A DNA stretch of 64,000 nucleotides from JALORV01 sp963766365 (GCA_963766365.1 CAVXZK010000005.1:124001-188000); one strand, 5' to 3'. Positions 17,204 to 27,288 are shown, counted from the stretch's first letter. The notes: generated by a model not told the origin, from the letters alone. Translations and numbers: made by a program.

Positions 17204-19243
17204 ATGTCGCCAATGCAGAAGATCTATCTGCTGGCAGTTGCCGCGCCGCTGATCGGAGCGGTGGTGGCCGGGTTCGGCGGACGCGTCATCGGCCGCGCCG
17301 GCGCACACACGGTCACGATCTTCGGCGTGCTCGTGTCGACCGTCTGCGCCTTCGTGATTCTTGGCGACGTGCTGAAGGGCAACAACTTCGACGGCGCTAT
17401 TTATACGTGGGCGGTGGTCGGCGGGCTGAAGCTCGAGGTCGGCTTCCTGATCGACGCCCTGACGGCGACGATGATGGTCGTCGTCACCTTCGTGTCGCTG
17501 ATGGTGCACGTCTACACCGTCGGCTACATGGCCGACGACCCGGGCTACCAGCGCTTCTTCGCCTACATATCGCTCTTTACCTTCAGCATGCTGATGCTGG
17601 TGATGAGCAACAATTTCCTGCAGCTCTTCTTCGGCTGGGAGGCGGTAGGCCTGGTGTCCTACCTGCTGATCGGCTTCTGGTTCAAGCGGCCCACGGCGAT
17701 CGCCGCCAACCTGAAGGCGTTCCTCGTGAATCGCGTCGGCGACTTCGGCTTCGTGCTCGGCATCGGGCTGGTGTACGCGTTCTTCGGCACGATGCACTAC
17801 GCCGATGTCTTTGCTGCGGCGCCGGCGCTCGCGGGCAAGACGATCGAACTCGTACCGGGAACGCCGTGGCTGCTGTTGACGGTGATCTGCATCTGCCTGT
17901 TCATCGGTGCGATGGGCAAGAGCGCGCAGTTTCCACTGCACGTGTGGCTGCCGGACTCGATGGAAGGCCCGACGCCGATCTCCGCGCTGATCCACGCGGC
18001 CACGATGGTGACGGCCGGCATCTTCATGGTCGCCCGCATGTCGCCGCTGTTCGAACTGTCGGACACCGCGCTGTCTTTCATCATCATCATCGGCGCGATC
18101 ACGGCGTTCTTCATGGGCCTGCTCGGCATCGTGCAGAACGACATCAAGCGCGTGGTGGCCTATTCGACGCTGTCGCAGCTCGGCTACATGACCGTGGCGC
18201 TCGGCGCCTCGGCTTACGCGGCCGGGATCTTTCACCTGATGACGCACGCCTTTTTCAAGGCGCTGCTGTTCCTGGCCGCAGGCTCGGTCATCATCGGCAT
18301 GCACCACGAACAGGACATCCGCAGGATGGGCGGGCTGTGGCGCAGGATGCCGGTGACCTGGATCACCTCGCTGATCGGGTCGCTGGCGCTGATTGGCGTG
18401 CCGTTCCTGTCTGGCTACTACTCGAAAGACTCGATCCTCATCGCAACCGGGGCTGCGGCCAAAGCAGGCCAGTGGGGAGCGACGGTTGCATTCTGGGCGC
18501 TGACCATCGGTGTCTTCATCACCGCGTTTTACTCGTTCCGGATGTTCTTCCTCGTTTTTCACGGCAAGCCGCGCTGGGACCAGCGTCCCCATGAAGGCGG
18601 GCGCGATGACGGGCATCATGGCCACGACCATCACGGCGATCACGGCGACGAGAACCACGGCGGCCCGCGCGAGTCGCCCAACGTGGTGACGGTGCCGCTG
18701 GTGCTGCTGGCGATTCCGTCGCTCGTCATCGGCTTCGTCACGCTGGAGCCGCTGCTGGGAAGCGACTTCTTCGCGGGATCGATCTTCGTCGACGCTAGCC
18801 GCCATCCCGCGATGGCACGGCTTGCCGAAGACGTGCGCAGCGCCGTCGGCATGGGACTGCACGGCTTTGCCAGCCCGCCGTCGTACCTGGCTCTCGCCGG
18901 TGTCCTGCTGGCGGCCTACCTTTATCTGAGGCGCCCGGACCTGGCGGCATCGCTGAAGCGTCGCTTCGGCGGCCTGCACCGTCTGCTCGAGAACAAGTAC
19001 TACCTCGACCGCATCAACGAGGTCGTCTTCGCCGGCGGCGCTCGTGCGCTCGGCAATGTGCTGTGGAAGGTCGGCGACGTGCGGCTGATCGACGGCCTGG
19101 CGGTCAACGGCAGCGCCCGCGTGGTCGGCTGGGTGGCAGCGCTGTCGCGCGTCCTGCAGTCCGGCTACATCTACCACTATGCCTTCGGCATGATCATCGG
19201 ACTGCTCGTCATGGTCACGCTGTTCGTCACGTTCAGCGACTAG
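17204..19243 (+). CDS. nuoL: NADH-quinone oxidoreductase subunit L
   Basis: NuoL (ND5 type) is the distal antiporter-like proton pump subunit with the long lateral helix. The 679 residues show many membrane helices and the conserved FFGWEAVGLVSYLLIGFW near 145, the broken-helix region KSAQFPLHVWLPDSMEGPTP near 240-260, and HLMTHAFFKALLFL near 340. A histidine-rich loop, DDGHHGHDHHGDHGDENHGG, lies near residues 468-487 between helices and is not part of the E. coli protein. Confidence 0.97.
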   Translation: MSPMQKIYLLAVAAPLIGAVVAGFGGRVIGRAGAHTVTIFGVLVSTVCAFVILGDVLKGNNFDGAIYTWAVVGGLKLEVGFLIDALTATMMVVVTFVSLMVHVYTVGYMADDPGYQRFFAYISLFTFSMLMLVMSNNFLQLFFGWEAVGLVSYLLIGFWFKRPTAIAANLKAFLVNRVGDFGFVLGIGLVYAFFGTMHYADVFAAAPALAGKTIELVPGTPWLLLTVICICLFIGAMGKSAQFPLHVWLPDSMEGPTPISALIHAATMVTAGIFMVARMSPLFELSDTALSFIIIIGAITAFFMGLLGIVQNDIKRVVAYSTLSQLGYMTVALGASAYAAGIFHLMTHAFFKALLFLAAGSVIIGMHHEQDIRRMGGLWRRMPVTWITSLIGSLALIGVPFLSGYYSKDSILIATGAAAKAGQWGATVAFWALTIGVFITAFYSFRMFFLVFHGKPRWDQRPHEGGRDDGHHGHDHHGDHGDENHGGPRESPNVVTVPLVLLAIPSLVIGFVTLEPLLGSDFFAGSIFVDASRHPAMARLAEDVRSAVGMGLHGFASPPSYLALAGVLLAAYLYLRRPDLAASLKRRFGGLHRLLENKYYLDRINEVVFAGGARALGNVLWKVGDVRLIDGLAVNGSARVVGWVAALSRVLQSGYIYHYAFGMIIGLLVMVTLFVTFSD

Positions 19244-19257
19244 GTCAGCGCAACCTC

Positions 19258-20766
19258 ATGCAGACGACAGCAACTCCCTGGCTCAGCCTGGCGGTCTGGT
19301 TTCCGATCGCGTTCGGAGTGGTCTTGCTCGCCTTCGGCCGCGACCGCAGCGCCGCAGTCGTGCGGACGGTGGCTCTGGTGGGCAGCCTTGTCGGGCTGCT
19401 GGTGACACTGCCGCTGTACGCCGGCTTTGATGCCAGCAGCGCGACGCTGCAGTTCGTCGAGAAGGCCCCGTGGATCGAGCGCTTCAACGCTCACTACCAC
19501 CTTGGAGTCGACGGTCTCTCGGTGTGGTTCGTGCTGCTCACGGCGTTCATCACCGTCATCGTCGTGCTCGCCGGATGGGACGTGATCCAGGAGCGGGTCG
19601 CCCAGTATTACGCCGCGTTCCTGATCCTTTCGGGACTGATGATCGGTGTGTTCTCGGCGGTGGACGGACTGCTGTTCTACGTGTTCTTCGAAGCGACGCT
19701 GATACCGATGTACATCATCATCGGCGTCTGGGGCGGGCCCAACCGCGTCTACGCAGCTTTCAAGTTCTTCCTGTACACGCTGCTCGGATCGCTGCTGATG
19801 CTGGTGGCGCTGGTGTACCTGTATTACGCCTCCGGCGGCAACTTCGGCATCTTCGACTGGCATGCGACGCGCATCAGCATGACCGCGCAGATCCTGCTGT
19901 TCCTGGCGTTCTTCTTGGCGTTCGCGGTCAAGGTGCCGATGTGGCCGGTCCACACCTGGCTGCCCGACGCCCACGTCGAGGCGCCGACCGGCGGATCGAT
20001 CGTGCTGGCCGCCATCATGCTGAAGCTCGGTGCCTACGGCTTCCTGCGCTTTTCGCTGCCGATCGTGCCCGACGCCTCGCGTGAACTCGCCGGCTTCATC
20101 ATCGTGCTGTCGCTGATTGCTGTCGTCTACATCGGTCTGGTCGCGCTGGTACAGACCGACATGAAGAAGCTCGTCGCGTACTCGTCGATCGCGCACATGG
20201 GCTTCGTCACGCTCGGCTTCTTCATCTTCAATGACGTCGGCATGGCCGGCGGCATCGTGCAGATGATTTCGCACGGTTTCGTATCCGGCGCGATGTTCTT
20301 CTGCATCGGGGTCATGTATGACCGGATGCACAGCCGCAACATCGCCGACTATGGCGGCGTGGTGAACACGATGCCGAAGTTTGCCGCGTTCTTCATGCTG
20401 TTCGCGATGGCGAATTCGGGACTGCCGGCCACCAGCGGCTTTGTCGGCGAGTTCATGGTCATCCTCGGTGCCGTCAAGTTCGACTTCTGGATTGCTCTGG
20501 TGGCGGCATCGACGCTGGTCCTTGGCGCCGCCTACTCGCTGTGGATGTACAAGCGCGTGGTGTTCGGAGAGGTCGCCAACCCGGCAGTGGCCGCTCTCGC
20601 GGACGTCAATGCGCGCGAGTTCCTGATTCTGCTGTTGCTGGCGGCGGCCGTCATGTGGATGGGCCTGTATCCGAAGCCCTTCACCGACCTGATGGATGCG
20701 TCGGTCACGAACCTGCTGCAGCACGCGTCGCAGTCGAAACTGCCCACGGGCATCGCCGCACACTAG
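19258..20766 (+). CDS. nuoM: NADH-quinone oxidoreductase subunit M
   Basis: NuoM (ND4 type) is the second antiporter-like proton pump subunit. The 502 residues include the Glu-bearing YVFFEATLIPMYIIIGVWGG near residue 143 and the HTWLPDAHVEAPTGGSIVLA lysine/histidine region near 233. The ATG at 19258 gives MQTTATPWLSLAVW, 14 bases after nuoL. Confidence 0.96.
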   Translation: MQTTATPWLSLAVWFPIAFGVVLLAFGRDRSAAVVRTVALVGSLVGLLVTLPLYAGFDASSATLQFVEKAPWIERFNAHYHLGVDGLSVWFVLLTAFITVIVVLAGWDVIQERVAQYYAAFLILSGLMIGVFSAVDGLLFYVFFEATLIPMYIIIGVWGGPNRVYAAFKFFLYTLLGSLLMLVALVYLYYASGGNFGIFDWHATRISMTAQILLFLAFFLAFAVKVPMWPVHTWLPDAHVEAPTGGSIVLAAIMLKLGAYGFLRFSLPIVPDASRELAGFIIVLSLIAVVYIGLVALVQTDMKKLVAYSSIAHMGFVTLGFFIFNDVGMAGGIVQMISHGFVSGAMFFCIGVMYDRMHSRNIADYGGVVNTMPKFAAFFMLFAMANSGLPATSGFVGEFMVILGAVKFDFWIALVAASTLVLGAAYSLWMYKRVVFGEVANPAVAALADVNAREFLILLLLAAAVMWMGLYPKPFTDLMDASVTNLLQHASQSKLPTGIAAH

Positions 20767-20775
20767 GGCCCCGGC

Positions 20776-22269
20776 ATGCAGAGTCTCAATTTCCTCGCCG
20801 CGCTCCCCGAGATCGTCCTGCTGGTGGCGACCTGCGTGCTGCTGGTGGCCGACCTTTTCGTTCCGGACACACGCCGGAACGTCACCTACGTGCTGACACT
20901 GGCCATCCTGGTGCTCACCGGTGCGGTCTGCTGGTGGCTGCTGTCCTCCGGCATCGTGACCTACGCCTTCGGTGGCATGTACGTGACCGACCCGATGGCA
21001 AACCTGCTGAAGCTGGTCGCGATCATCGCAGTCGCGCTGGTGCTGGTGTACGCCCAGTCGTACGCGCGCGATCGCGGCCTGTGGAAGGGAGAGCTCTTCA
21101 CGCTGAGCCTGTTCTCGCTGCTCGGGATCATGCTGATGATCTCGGCGAACAACCTGCTCGTCATCTACCTGGGCCTCGAACTGCAGGCGCTTTCGCTCTA
21201 CACCCTGGTCGCACTGCGGCGCGATGACGCGCGCTCGAGCGAAGCCGCAATGAAGTATTTCGTGCTGGGCGCGCTGGCCTCCGGGTTCCTGCTCTACGGC
21301 ATGAGCATGCTGTACGGCGCGACCGGCACGCTCGATATCAACGAACTGGCAGACCGTATCGGCACGGGCCATGTGGCCAGCCGGCTGGCGCTGGTCTTCG
21401 GCACGGTGTTCATCGTCGCCGGGCTCGCCTTCAAGTTCGGCGCGGTGCCATTTCACATGTGGGTGCCGGACGTCTACCAGGGGGCTCCGACCCCGATCAC
21501 GATGCTGATCGGATCGGCACCGAAGCTGGCGATCTTCGCGGTCGGCTTCCGCATCCTCGTCGAGGGGCTGCTGCCGATTGCCGTCGACTGGCAGCGCATG
21601 CTGATCCTGCTGGCGGTCGCTTCGCTCGTGCTCGGCAACCTGGCCGCGATTGCACAGAGCAACCTGAAGCGGATGCTGGCGTATTCGACGATCGCACAGA
21701 TGGGGTTCGTGCTGCTGGCGATGCTCTCCGGTGTTGTCGATGGACGGGTCATGGCCGCTGTCAATTCCTACAGCGCCGGCATGTTCTACGTCATCACCTA
21801 TGCGCTGACCACGCTGGGCACGTTTGGCATCATCCTGCTGCTCTCACGCCAGGGTTTCGAGGCGGAGGAGATCGCTGACCTGCGCGGCCTGAACCGGCGC
21901 AGCCCGTGGTACGCGTTCGTGATGCTGCTGCTGATGTTCTCGCTCGCCGGGATCCCGCCGACGGTCGGGTTCTACGCAAAGCTGGTCGTGCTGCAGTCGC
22001 TGCTCGGCGACAGCCTGCAGGGGCCGATGCTCTGGCTCGCCATCATCGCGGTCATGTTTTCGCTGGTCGGCGCGTTCTACTACCTGCGGGTGGTCAAGGT
22101 GATGTATTTCGACGAGCCGCTCGCCGGGAGTGCTGTGCCGATCGCCGCGACGACCGACATGCGGGTGGCCCTGTCGGTCAATGGCGTGCTGGTGCTTGTG
22201 CTGGGCATCCTGCCGCAGTACCTGCTCAAGCTATGCACTGACGCGATGCTGCGCACTCTCGGCGGCTAG
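20776..22269 (+). CDS. nuoN: NADH-quinone oxidoreductase subunit N
   Basis: NuoN (ND2 type) is the third antiporter-like proton pump subunit and the last gene of the operon. The 497 residues include YLGLELQALSLYTLVA with the conserved Glu near 135, FKFGAVPFHMWVPDVYQGAP near 220, and LFSLAGIPPTVGFYAKL near 390. The stop codon shares its last base with the GTG start of the Nudix gene. Confidence 0.97.
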   Translation: MQSLNFLAALPEIVLLVATCVLLVADLFVPDTRRNVTYVLTLAILVLTGAVCWWLLSSGIVTYAFGGMYVTDPMANLLKLVAIIAVALVLVYAQSYARDRGLWKGELFTLSLFSLLGIMLMISANNLLVIYLGLELQALSLYTLVALRRDDARSSEAAMKYFVLGALASGFLLYGMSMLYGATGTLDINELADRIGTGHVASRLALVFGTVFIVAGLAFKFGAVPFHMWVPDVYQGAPTPITMLIGSAPKLAIFAVGFRILVEGLLPIAVDWQRMLILLAVASLVLGNLAAIAQSNLKRMLAYSTIAQMGFVLLAMLSGVVDGRVMAAVNSYSAGMFYVITYALTTLGTFGIILLLSRQGFEAEEIADLRGLNRRSPWYAFVMLLLMFSLAGIPPTVGFYAKLVVLQSLLGDSLQGPMLWLAIIAVMFSLVGAFYYLRVVKVMYFDEPLAGSAVPIAATTDMRVALSVNGVLVLVLGILPQYLLKLCTDAMLRTLGG

Positions 22270-22856
22270 TGGCGGAGCCGCGCGTGTCCATCGAAGACGA
22301 TCCGCTGGCTGAGCAGACGCTCGACAGCCGCCTCGCATTCGAAGGCGTCTTCCTGCGGCTCTTTGTCGATCATGTGCGCGCTGCCGATGGCCACGAAGCC
22401 ACGCGCGAGTATCTGCGGCATCCTGGTGCGGTCATGATGATCCCGCTGCTCGACGACGGACAGGTCGTGCTCGAGCGGCAGTTTCGCTATCCGCTGTCGC
22501 GCAATTTCATCGAGTTTCCGGCCGGAAAGATCGAGGCGGGAGAGCCGCTCCTGGCGTGCGCGCAGCGCGAACTGCTCGAGGAGACCGGCTACGTCGCGCG
22601 CGACTGGACCTATCTGGGCGGCTTCCACAACGCCATTGCCTACAGCGACGAGAAGATCGAGGTCTACCTCGCTCAGGGGCTGAGCTACCAGGGCACGAAT
22701 GCCGACGACGGCGAAGTGCTGGAGGTATTCACCGCGCCCTGGCAGAACCTGCACGACTGGATCGCGGACGGCAGCGTCACCGATGTCAAGACGATTGTCG
22801 GTGTCTACTGGCTTGAACGCTTCCTGAAGAGCCGACAGGTCGCGTCTTCGGGCTGA
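22269..22856 (+). CDS. Nudix hydrolase, ADP-ribose pyrophosphatase type
   Basis: This enzyme likely hydrolyses ADP-ribose or a similar nucleoside diphosphate sugar. The 195 residues contain a complete Nudix box, GKIEAGEPLLACAQRELLEETGY, near residues 85-107, with the metal-binding REXXEE core intact. The GTG start overlaps the nuoN stop by one base, so it is probably cotranscribed with nuo; this placement after nuoN is common in betaproteobacteria. Confidence 0.88.
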   Translation: MAEPRVSIEDDPLAEQTLDSRLAFEGVFLRLFVDHVRAADGHEATREYLRHPGAVMMIPLLDDGQVVLERQFRYPLSRNFIEFPAGKIEAGEPLLACAQRELLEETGYVARDWTYLGGFHNAIAYSDEKIEVYLAQGLSYQGTNADDGEVLEVFTAPWQNLHDWIADGSVTDVKTIVGVYWLERFLKSRQVASSG

Positions 22857-22877
22857 GCTTCGGTACGCCGGTCGGCG

Positions 22878-24161
22878 TCAGGTTTGTCTCAGCGCGTTTT
22901 CCAGGTCTGCGATCAGGTCCTCCTCGTGTTCCAGGCCGATCGAGATGCGGATCAGGCCTTCCGTGACACCCACCTGCTCGCGCACTTCCACCGGAACGCC
23001 GGAGTGCGTCGTCGACGCCGGGTGACAGACCAGCGACTCGGTTCCTCCCAGGCTGACGGCAGACTTGAAGAGCGTCAGCGCGTTGATCAGGCGAAACGCC
23101 GCGGCACGGCCCCCGTCGATCACGAACGAGAAAGTCGACCCCGCGCCCGTGCACTGGCGGCGGTAGACACGCTGGTAAGTTTCGTCCGCAATCAGTTGCG
23201 GATGCAGCACCTTGACCGGCCTGATGGTGTTCTCCGCGAGCCAGTGGGCAACGCGGCTGCCCGTGGCGGCGGCGCGGCGCATGCGCAGCACCAGCGTCTC
23301 CATCGAGCGCGCGATCATCCAGGACGAGTGAGGATCGAGCTGCGAGCCGAACGCGCCGCGCAGCAGCCGCAGCCTCGCGACGAGGTCGCGTCGACCGGTA
23401 ACGCCTCCGGCAACCAGGTCGCTGTGGCCGCCGACGTACTTCGTCAGCGAGTACACCGACAGGTCGATCCCCTCACGGATCGGGTGCTGGAAGATCGGCC
23501 CCAGCATCGTGTTGTCGCAGGCCGAGATCGGCCGATAGCCGTGCTTGCGCTCGAAGGCATCGATCGCGGCGACCACCGCCTTCAGGTCGATCAGCGCGTT
23601 GGTTGGATTCGCCGGGGTCTCTACGTAAAAGAGGCCCACGCGACCGCGCTTCGCGGCGGACTCCAGCGCGGATTCCATCTCCGGCAGGGACAGTCCGTCG
23701 ATGAACGGTTCCCCGCCGATGCTCCACTCGCGCAGGACCTTACGGATCAGGGTCTCCGTGCCGCCGTAGAGCGGGGTGGAGTGCACGACCTGGTCACCCG
23801 GCCGCAGGAACGTCAGCAGGACCGTGCCGATGGCGGCCATGCCGCTCGACGTGACGATGGCATCCTCGGCGCCGTCCAGCAGCGCCAGGCGGTCCTCGAC
23901 GATCTCGAGGTTCGGATGGTTGAAGCGGCTGTAGACCAGTCCAGCGCCGGTGTCGGCCGGCGCCGACTTGCGTCCGGCGACAACGTCGAAGAAGGCCGCA
24001 CCGTCCTCGGCCGTCCTGAAGGCGAAGGTGGAGGTCAGGAACACCGGCGGCTTGACTGCCCCCTCAGACAGGAAGGGGTCGTAGCCGTACGACATCATCT
24101 GCGTTTCCGGGTGCAACTCGCGGCTGGAAATCGCGCGCTTGTGATAGCTCGAGTACGACAT
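22878..24161 (-). CDS. cystathionine gamma-synthase family PLP enzyme
   Basis: This is a type I PLP enzyme of the trans-sulfuration family (cystathionine synthase/lyase, methionine gamma-lyase). The 427 residues contain the substrate and PLP blocks YSRFNHPNLEIVEDRLALLD and SSGMAAI, CDNTMLGPIFQHP, and the PLP lysine in VYSLTKYVGGHSDLVAGG. The start at 24161 gives MSYSSYHKRAISSRELHPET; longer in-frame starts exist but lack support. It is convergent with the Nudix gene. The exact reaction (synthase, beta-lyase or gamma-lyase) cannot be decided from the motifs. Confidence 0.87.
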   Translation of the reverse strand: MSYSSYHKRAISSRELHPETQMMSYGYDPFLSEGAVKPPVFLTSTFAFRTAEDGAAFFDVVAGRKSAPADTGAGLVYSRFNHPNLEIVEDRLALLDGAEDAIVTSSGMAAIGTVLLTFLRPGDQVVHSTPLYGGTETLIRKVLREWSIGGEPFIDGLSLPEMESALESAAKRGRVGLFYVETPANPTNALIDLKAVVAAIDAFERKHGYRPISACDNTMLGPIFQHPIREGIDLSVYSLTKYVGGHSDLVAGGVTGRRDLVARLRLLRGAFGSQLDPHSSWMIARSMETLVLRMRRAAATGSRVAHWLAENTIRPVKVLHPQLIADETYQRVYRRQCTGAGSTFSFVIDGGRAAAFRLINALTLFKSAVSLGGTESLVCHPASTTHSGVPVEVREQVGVTEGLIRISIGLEHEEDLIADLENALRQT

Positions 24162-24261
24162 AAGCCCCCTTCGAGAACCGAGGTGGAACAACAGGGGACC
24201 ATCGTCGGCCAAAAGAGGCCGACCGACAAGCGGGCGCGACAGTCGTTGCCGCGCCACTGCA

Positions 24262-25926
24262 CTACATGTTCACGTAATTCGGACCGCCGCCGCCTTCCGG
24301 CGTGACCCAGACGATGTTCTGCGTCGGGTCCTTGATGTCGCAGGTCTTGCAGTGCACGCAGTTCTGGAAATTGATCTGGAGCCTGTCGGACCCGTCGTCG
24401 CTCTTGACGAACTCGTACACGCCGGCGGGGCAGTAGCGCTGCTCGGGGCCGGCGTAGCGAGCGAGGTTGACCTGCACCGGGACGGTCGCCTGCTTGAGCG
24501 TGAGGTGGGCGGGCTGGTCTTCCTCATGATTGGTGTTTGAGAGGAACACGGACGAGAGCTTGTCGAAGGTGATCGTGCCGTCGGGCTTCGGATAGACGAT
24601 CGGAGTGCACTCGGACGCAGGCTTCAGCTTCTCGTGATCGGCCTTGTCTCGGTGCAGCGTCCATGGCGCCTTGCCGCGGAACACGAGTTGGTCGATGCCC
24701 CACAGAACGGCTCCCGCAACCAGCCCCTTGTCGAGGTACGGTTTGAAGTTGCGCGCGCGGTGCAACTCGTCGTGCAGCCAGCTCGACTCGAACGCCGCCG
24801 TGTAGGCCGCCAGTTCGTCGTGGCCGCGCCCGGCCGCCAGCGCGTCGAACGCCGCGTCGCCGGCCATCATTCCGCTCTTGATCGCGGCATGCGAACCCTT
24901 GATTCGCGGCGCATTGAGGAAACCGGCATCGCAGCCGATCAGTGCGCCGCCCGGGAACGCGAGCTTCGGAAGGCTTTGCAGGCCACTGGCGTTGATCGCG
25001 CGGGCTCCATAGGACAGGCGCTTGCCGCCCTCGAGAAACGTACGAATCGTCGGATGCGTCTTGTAGCGCTGGAACTCCTGGAACGGTTCCAGGTAGGGAT
25101 TGGTGTAGCCCAGGCCCACCACCAGGCCGACGGACACGAGGTTGTTCTCGAAGTGGTAAAGGAATCCGCCGCCGTAAGTCGCGCTGTCGAGCGGCCAGCC
25201 GGCGCTGTGCACGACGAGCCCGGGCTGGTGGCGTGCTGGATCGATCTCCCAGACCTCCTTGATACCGATGCCCCAGGTCTGCGGATCGCGTCCTTCGAGC
25301 AGATTGAATTTGCCGAGAAGCTGCCTGCCCAGATTGCCGCGGGCACCTTCGGCGAACAGCGTGTACTTGCCGAGCAGTTCCACGCCCGGCTGGAAGTTCG
25401 CCGTGGGCTCCCCATCCTTGCCAATGCCCACGTTGCCGGTCGCGACACCGCGCACGGCGCCCGAGTCGTCGTACAAGACTTCCGCTGCGGCGAAGCCAGG
25501 AAAGATCTCAACGCCAACGGCCTCCGCCTGCTGGCCGAGCCAGCGCACGACATTGCCGAGGCTCACGACGTAGTAGCCGTCGTTGATGAAGCAGTCGGGC
25601 AGCAGCCAGTGCGGGTTGTAGATCGCCTTCGTTTCCGTGAGTATGTAGAAGCGGTCTTCGGTGACCGGTGTGTTCAGGGGGGCTCCGAGCTCCTTCCAGT
25701 TCGGGAGCAGTTCGTTCAGGGCGATCGGGTCCATCACGGCGCCGGACAGGATGTGGGCGCCGATCTCCGAGCCTTTTTCCACGACGCAGACCGAGACCTC
25801 GCGTCCTTCCTCAGCGGCCCGCTGTTTGAGCCGGATCGCGGCAGCGAGGCCAGCCGGGCCACCGCCTACCACGACAACGTCGTACTCCATCGCCTCGCGA
25901 TCGATTGTGTGCGGCGTGTCAGCCAT
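24262..25926 (-). CDS. electron-transfer flavoprotein:ubiquinone oxidoreductase
   Basis: ETF-QO moves electrons from ETF, reduced by acyl-CoA and other dehydrogenases, to the quinone pool at the inner membrane. The 554 residues begin with an FAD-binding Rossmann motif (VVVVGGGPAGLAAAIRLK near 17-34) and end with a 4Fe-4S domain, with CPAGVYEF and NCVHCKTCDIKDP ligands and the terminal GGGGPNYVNM. The ATG at 25926 is chosen because it places the Rossmann motif at the usual distance. It is divergent from the SDR gene. Confidence 0.94.
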   Translation of the reverse strand: MADTPHTIDREAMEYDVVVVGGGPAGLAAAIRLKQRAAEEGREVSVCVVEKGSEIGAHILSGAVMDPIALNELLPNWKELGAPLNTPVTEDRFYILTETKAIYNPHWLLPDCFINDGYYVVSLGNVVRWLGQQAEAVGVEIFPGFAAAEVLYDDSGAVRGVATGNVGIGKDGEPTANFQPGVELLGKYTLFAEGARGNLGRQLLGKFNLLEGRDPQTWGIGIKEVWEIDPARHQPGLVVHSAGWPLDSATYGGGFLYHFENNLVSVGLVVGLGYTNPYLEPFQEFQRYKTHPTIRTFLEGGKRLSYGARAINASGLQSLPKLAFPGGALIGCDAGFLNAPRIKGSHAAIKSGMMAGDAAFDALAAGRGHDELAAYTAAFESSWLHDELHRARNFKPYLDKGLVAGAVLWGIDQLVFRGKAPWTLHRDKADHEKLKPASECTPIVYPKPDGTITFDKLSSVFLSNTNHEEDQPAHLTLKQATVPVQVNLARYAGPEQRYCPAGVYEFVKSDDGSDRLQINFQNCVHCKTCDIKDPTQNIVWVTPEGGGGPNYVNM

Positions 25927-26018
25927 GAAATCCTCGTCGAAGTGCCATTGATCAATTCTCCGCAGATCGTCTAGAGGCCGCAATCGACTACGATCGATGC
26001 CTGGTAAGGACGGAGCCT

Positions 26019-26789
26019 ATGCGGACCAATCTGAAGGAAAAAGTTGCTCTGGTGACGGGAGCCAGTAGTGGCCTCGGCGCCCGTTTTGCGAGGGTGCTGG
26101 CCGGCAACGGGGCGCTCACGGTGCTCGCGGCCAGACGCGTCGAGCGGCTGAAAGAGCTGCGCGCGGAAATCGAGGCGGCCGGGGGCGCCGCCCACGTCGT
26201 GCAGCTCGATGTCACGCATCGAGATTCGATTCGCGACGCGATCGAGCACACCGAGCGGGCGGTGGGACCGATCGACATTCTCGTCAACAATTCCGGCGTT
26301 TCGACGACGCAGCGGCTGACCGAAGCCACGGTGATTGACTTCGACCATGTGTTCGGCACCAACGTCAAGGGTGCGTTCTTTGTGGCTCAGGAGGTGGCGC
26401 AGCGCATGATCGCCCGTGCGAAGGGTGGCCCGGAATTTCACGGCCGCATCGTCAACATTGCTTCGGTCGCCGGGTTGCGCGTGCTGCCGCAGATTGGGCT
26501 CTACTGCATGAGCAAGGCGGCAGTGATCCAGATGACCAGGGCCCAGGCGCTGGAGTGGGGCCGTTATGGCATCAACGTCAACGCCATTTGTCCAGGTTAC
26601 ATCCGGACAGAGATCAACGACGAGTACTGGGACACAGACGGCGGACGCAAGCTCGTGCAGATGCTTCCGCGACGTCGCGTTGGCAGCCCGCAGGATCTCG
26701 ACGGCACGTTGCTGCTGCTGGTCGCGGAAGAATCGCGGTTCATCAATGGTGCCGTCATCACCGCCGATGACGGTCTCTCGGTGTCCTAG
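26019..26789 (+). CDS. short-chain dehydrogenase/reductase
   Basis: A classical SDR oxidoreductase of 256 residues. TGASSGLGARFARVLA near 12-27 binds NAD(P), LVNNSGVS near 88 is the NNxG motif, and YCMSKAA near 158 supplies the Tyr and Lys of the catalytic YxxxK. It stands divergent from ETF-QO and ahead of a thioesterase and CoA-transferase genes, so a role in fatty or oxo-acid degradation is plausible. The substrate is unknown. Confidence 0.86.
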   Translation: MRTNLKEKVALVTGASSGLGARFARVLAGNGALTVLAARRVERLKELRAEIEAAGGAAHVVQLDVTHRDSIRDAIEHTERAVGPIDILVNNSGVSTTQRLTEATVIDFDHVFGTNVKGAFFVAQEVAQRMIARAKGGPEFHGRIVNIASVAGLRVLPQIGLYCMSKAAVIQMTRAQALEWGRYGINVNAICPGYIRTEINDEYWDTDGGRKLVQMLPRRRVGSPQDLDGTLLLLVAEESRFINGAVITADDGLSVS

Positions 26790-26866
26790 GGCCGACGGAT
26801 GAAGGAATACTTCCACGAACTGCCGTCGCACCGGGGTTGCGTGGACGCGAGGCGAAGGGTGAGCGC

Positions 26867-27259
26867 ATGAGGGAATTCGTGCTCGAGGTGCCATTGCGCT
26901 GGGGCGACATGGACGCGATGGCTCACCTGAACAACGTCATGTACTTCCGGCTGATGGAAGAGGCGCGCATACAGTGGTTCCAGCGCTTCAACCTTCCGAC
27001 ACTGCCGACGGGCGAGGCCTGCATCCTGGCGCACGCAGCCTGTGACTTCGTCCGGGCCATGACCTACCCGGGCGTGGCCCTGGTGAGGCAGACAGTGACA
27101 CGGGTCGGAAGGTCCAGTGTCGAAATGTCGATCGTCATCGAAAAGCAGGGCGAACCAGATGTCACTTACGCGACCGGACGGACCGTGCTGGTCTGGTACG
27201 ACTACACGGCGGGCAAGTCGCTGCCGTGGCCGGAGCGCGTGCGTGAGGCGATCACTTAG
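26867..27259 (+). CDS. acyl-CoA thioesterase, 4HBT hotdog family
   Basis: The 130-residue protein has the 4-hydroxybenzoyl-CoA thioesterase-like signature LRWGDMDAMAHLNNVMYFRLMEEAR at residues 9-33, including the catalytic Asp/His-Asn region. The start at 26867 follows GGTGAGCGC and gives MREFVLEVPLRWGD. It lies between the SDR and CoA-transferase genes on the same strand. Confidence 0.82.
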   Translation: MREFVLEVPLRWGDMDAMAHLNNVMYFRLMEEARIQWFQRFNLPTLPTGEACILAHAACDFVRAMTYPGVALVRQTVTRVGRSSVEMSIVIEKQGEPDVTYATGRTVLVWYDYTAGKSLPWPERVREAIT

Positions 27260-27288
27260 AATCTCGCGCTTCAGAAGCGGAGGGCTGG

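Noticed and set aside
17165..21456. Two very long minus-strand frames (670 and 738 residues) opposite nuoL-nuoN
   Set aside because: They are antisense shadows of complex I membrane genes, with extreme His/Gln/Asp composition and no ribosome sites.
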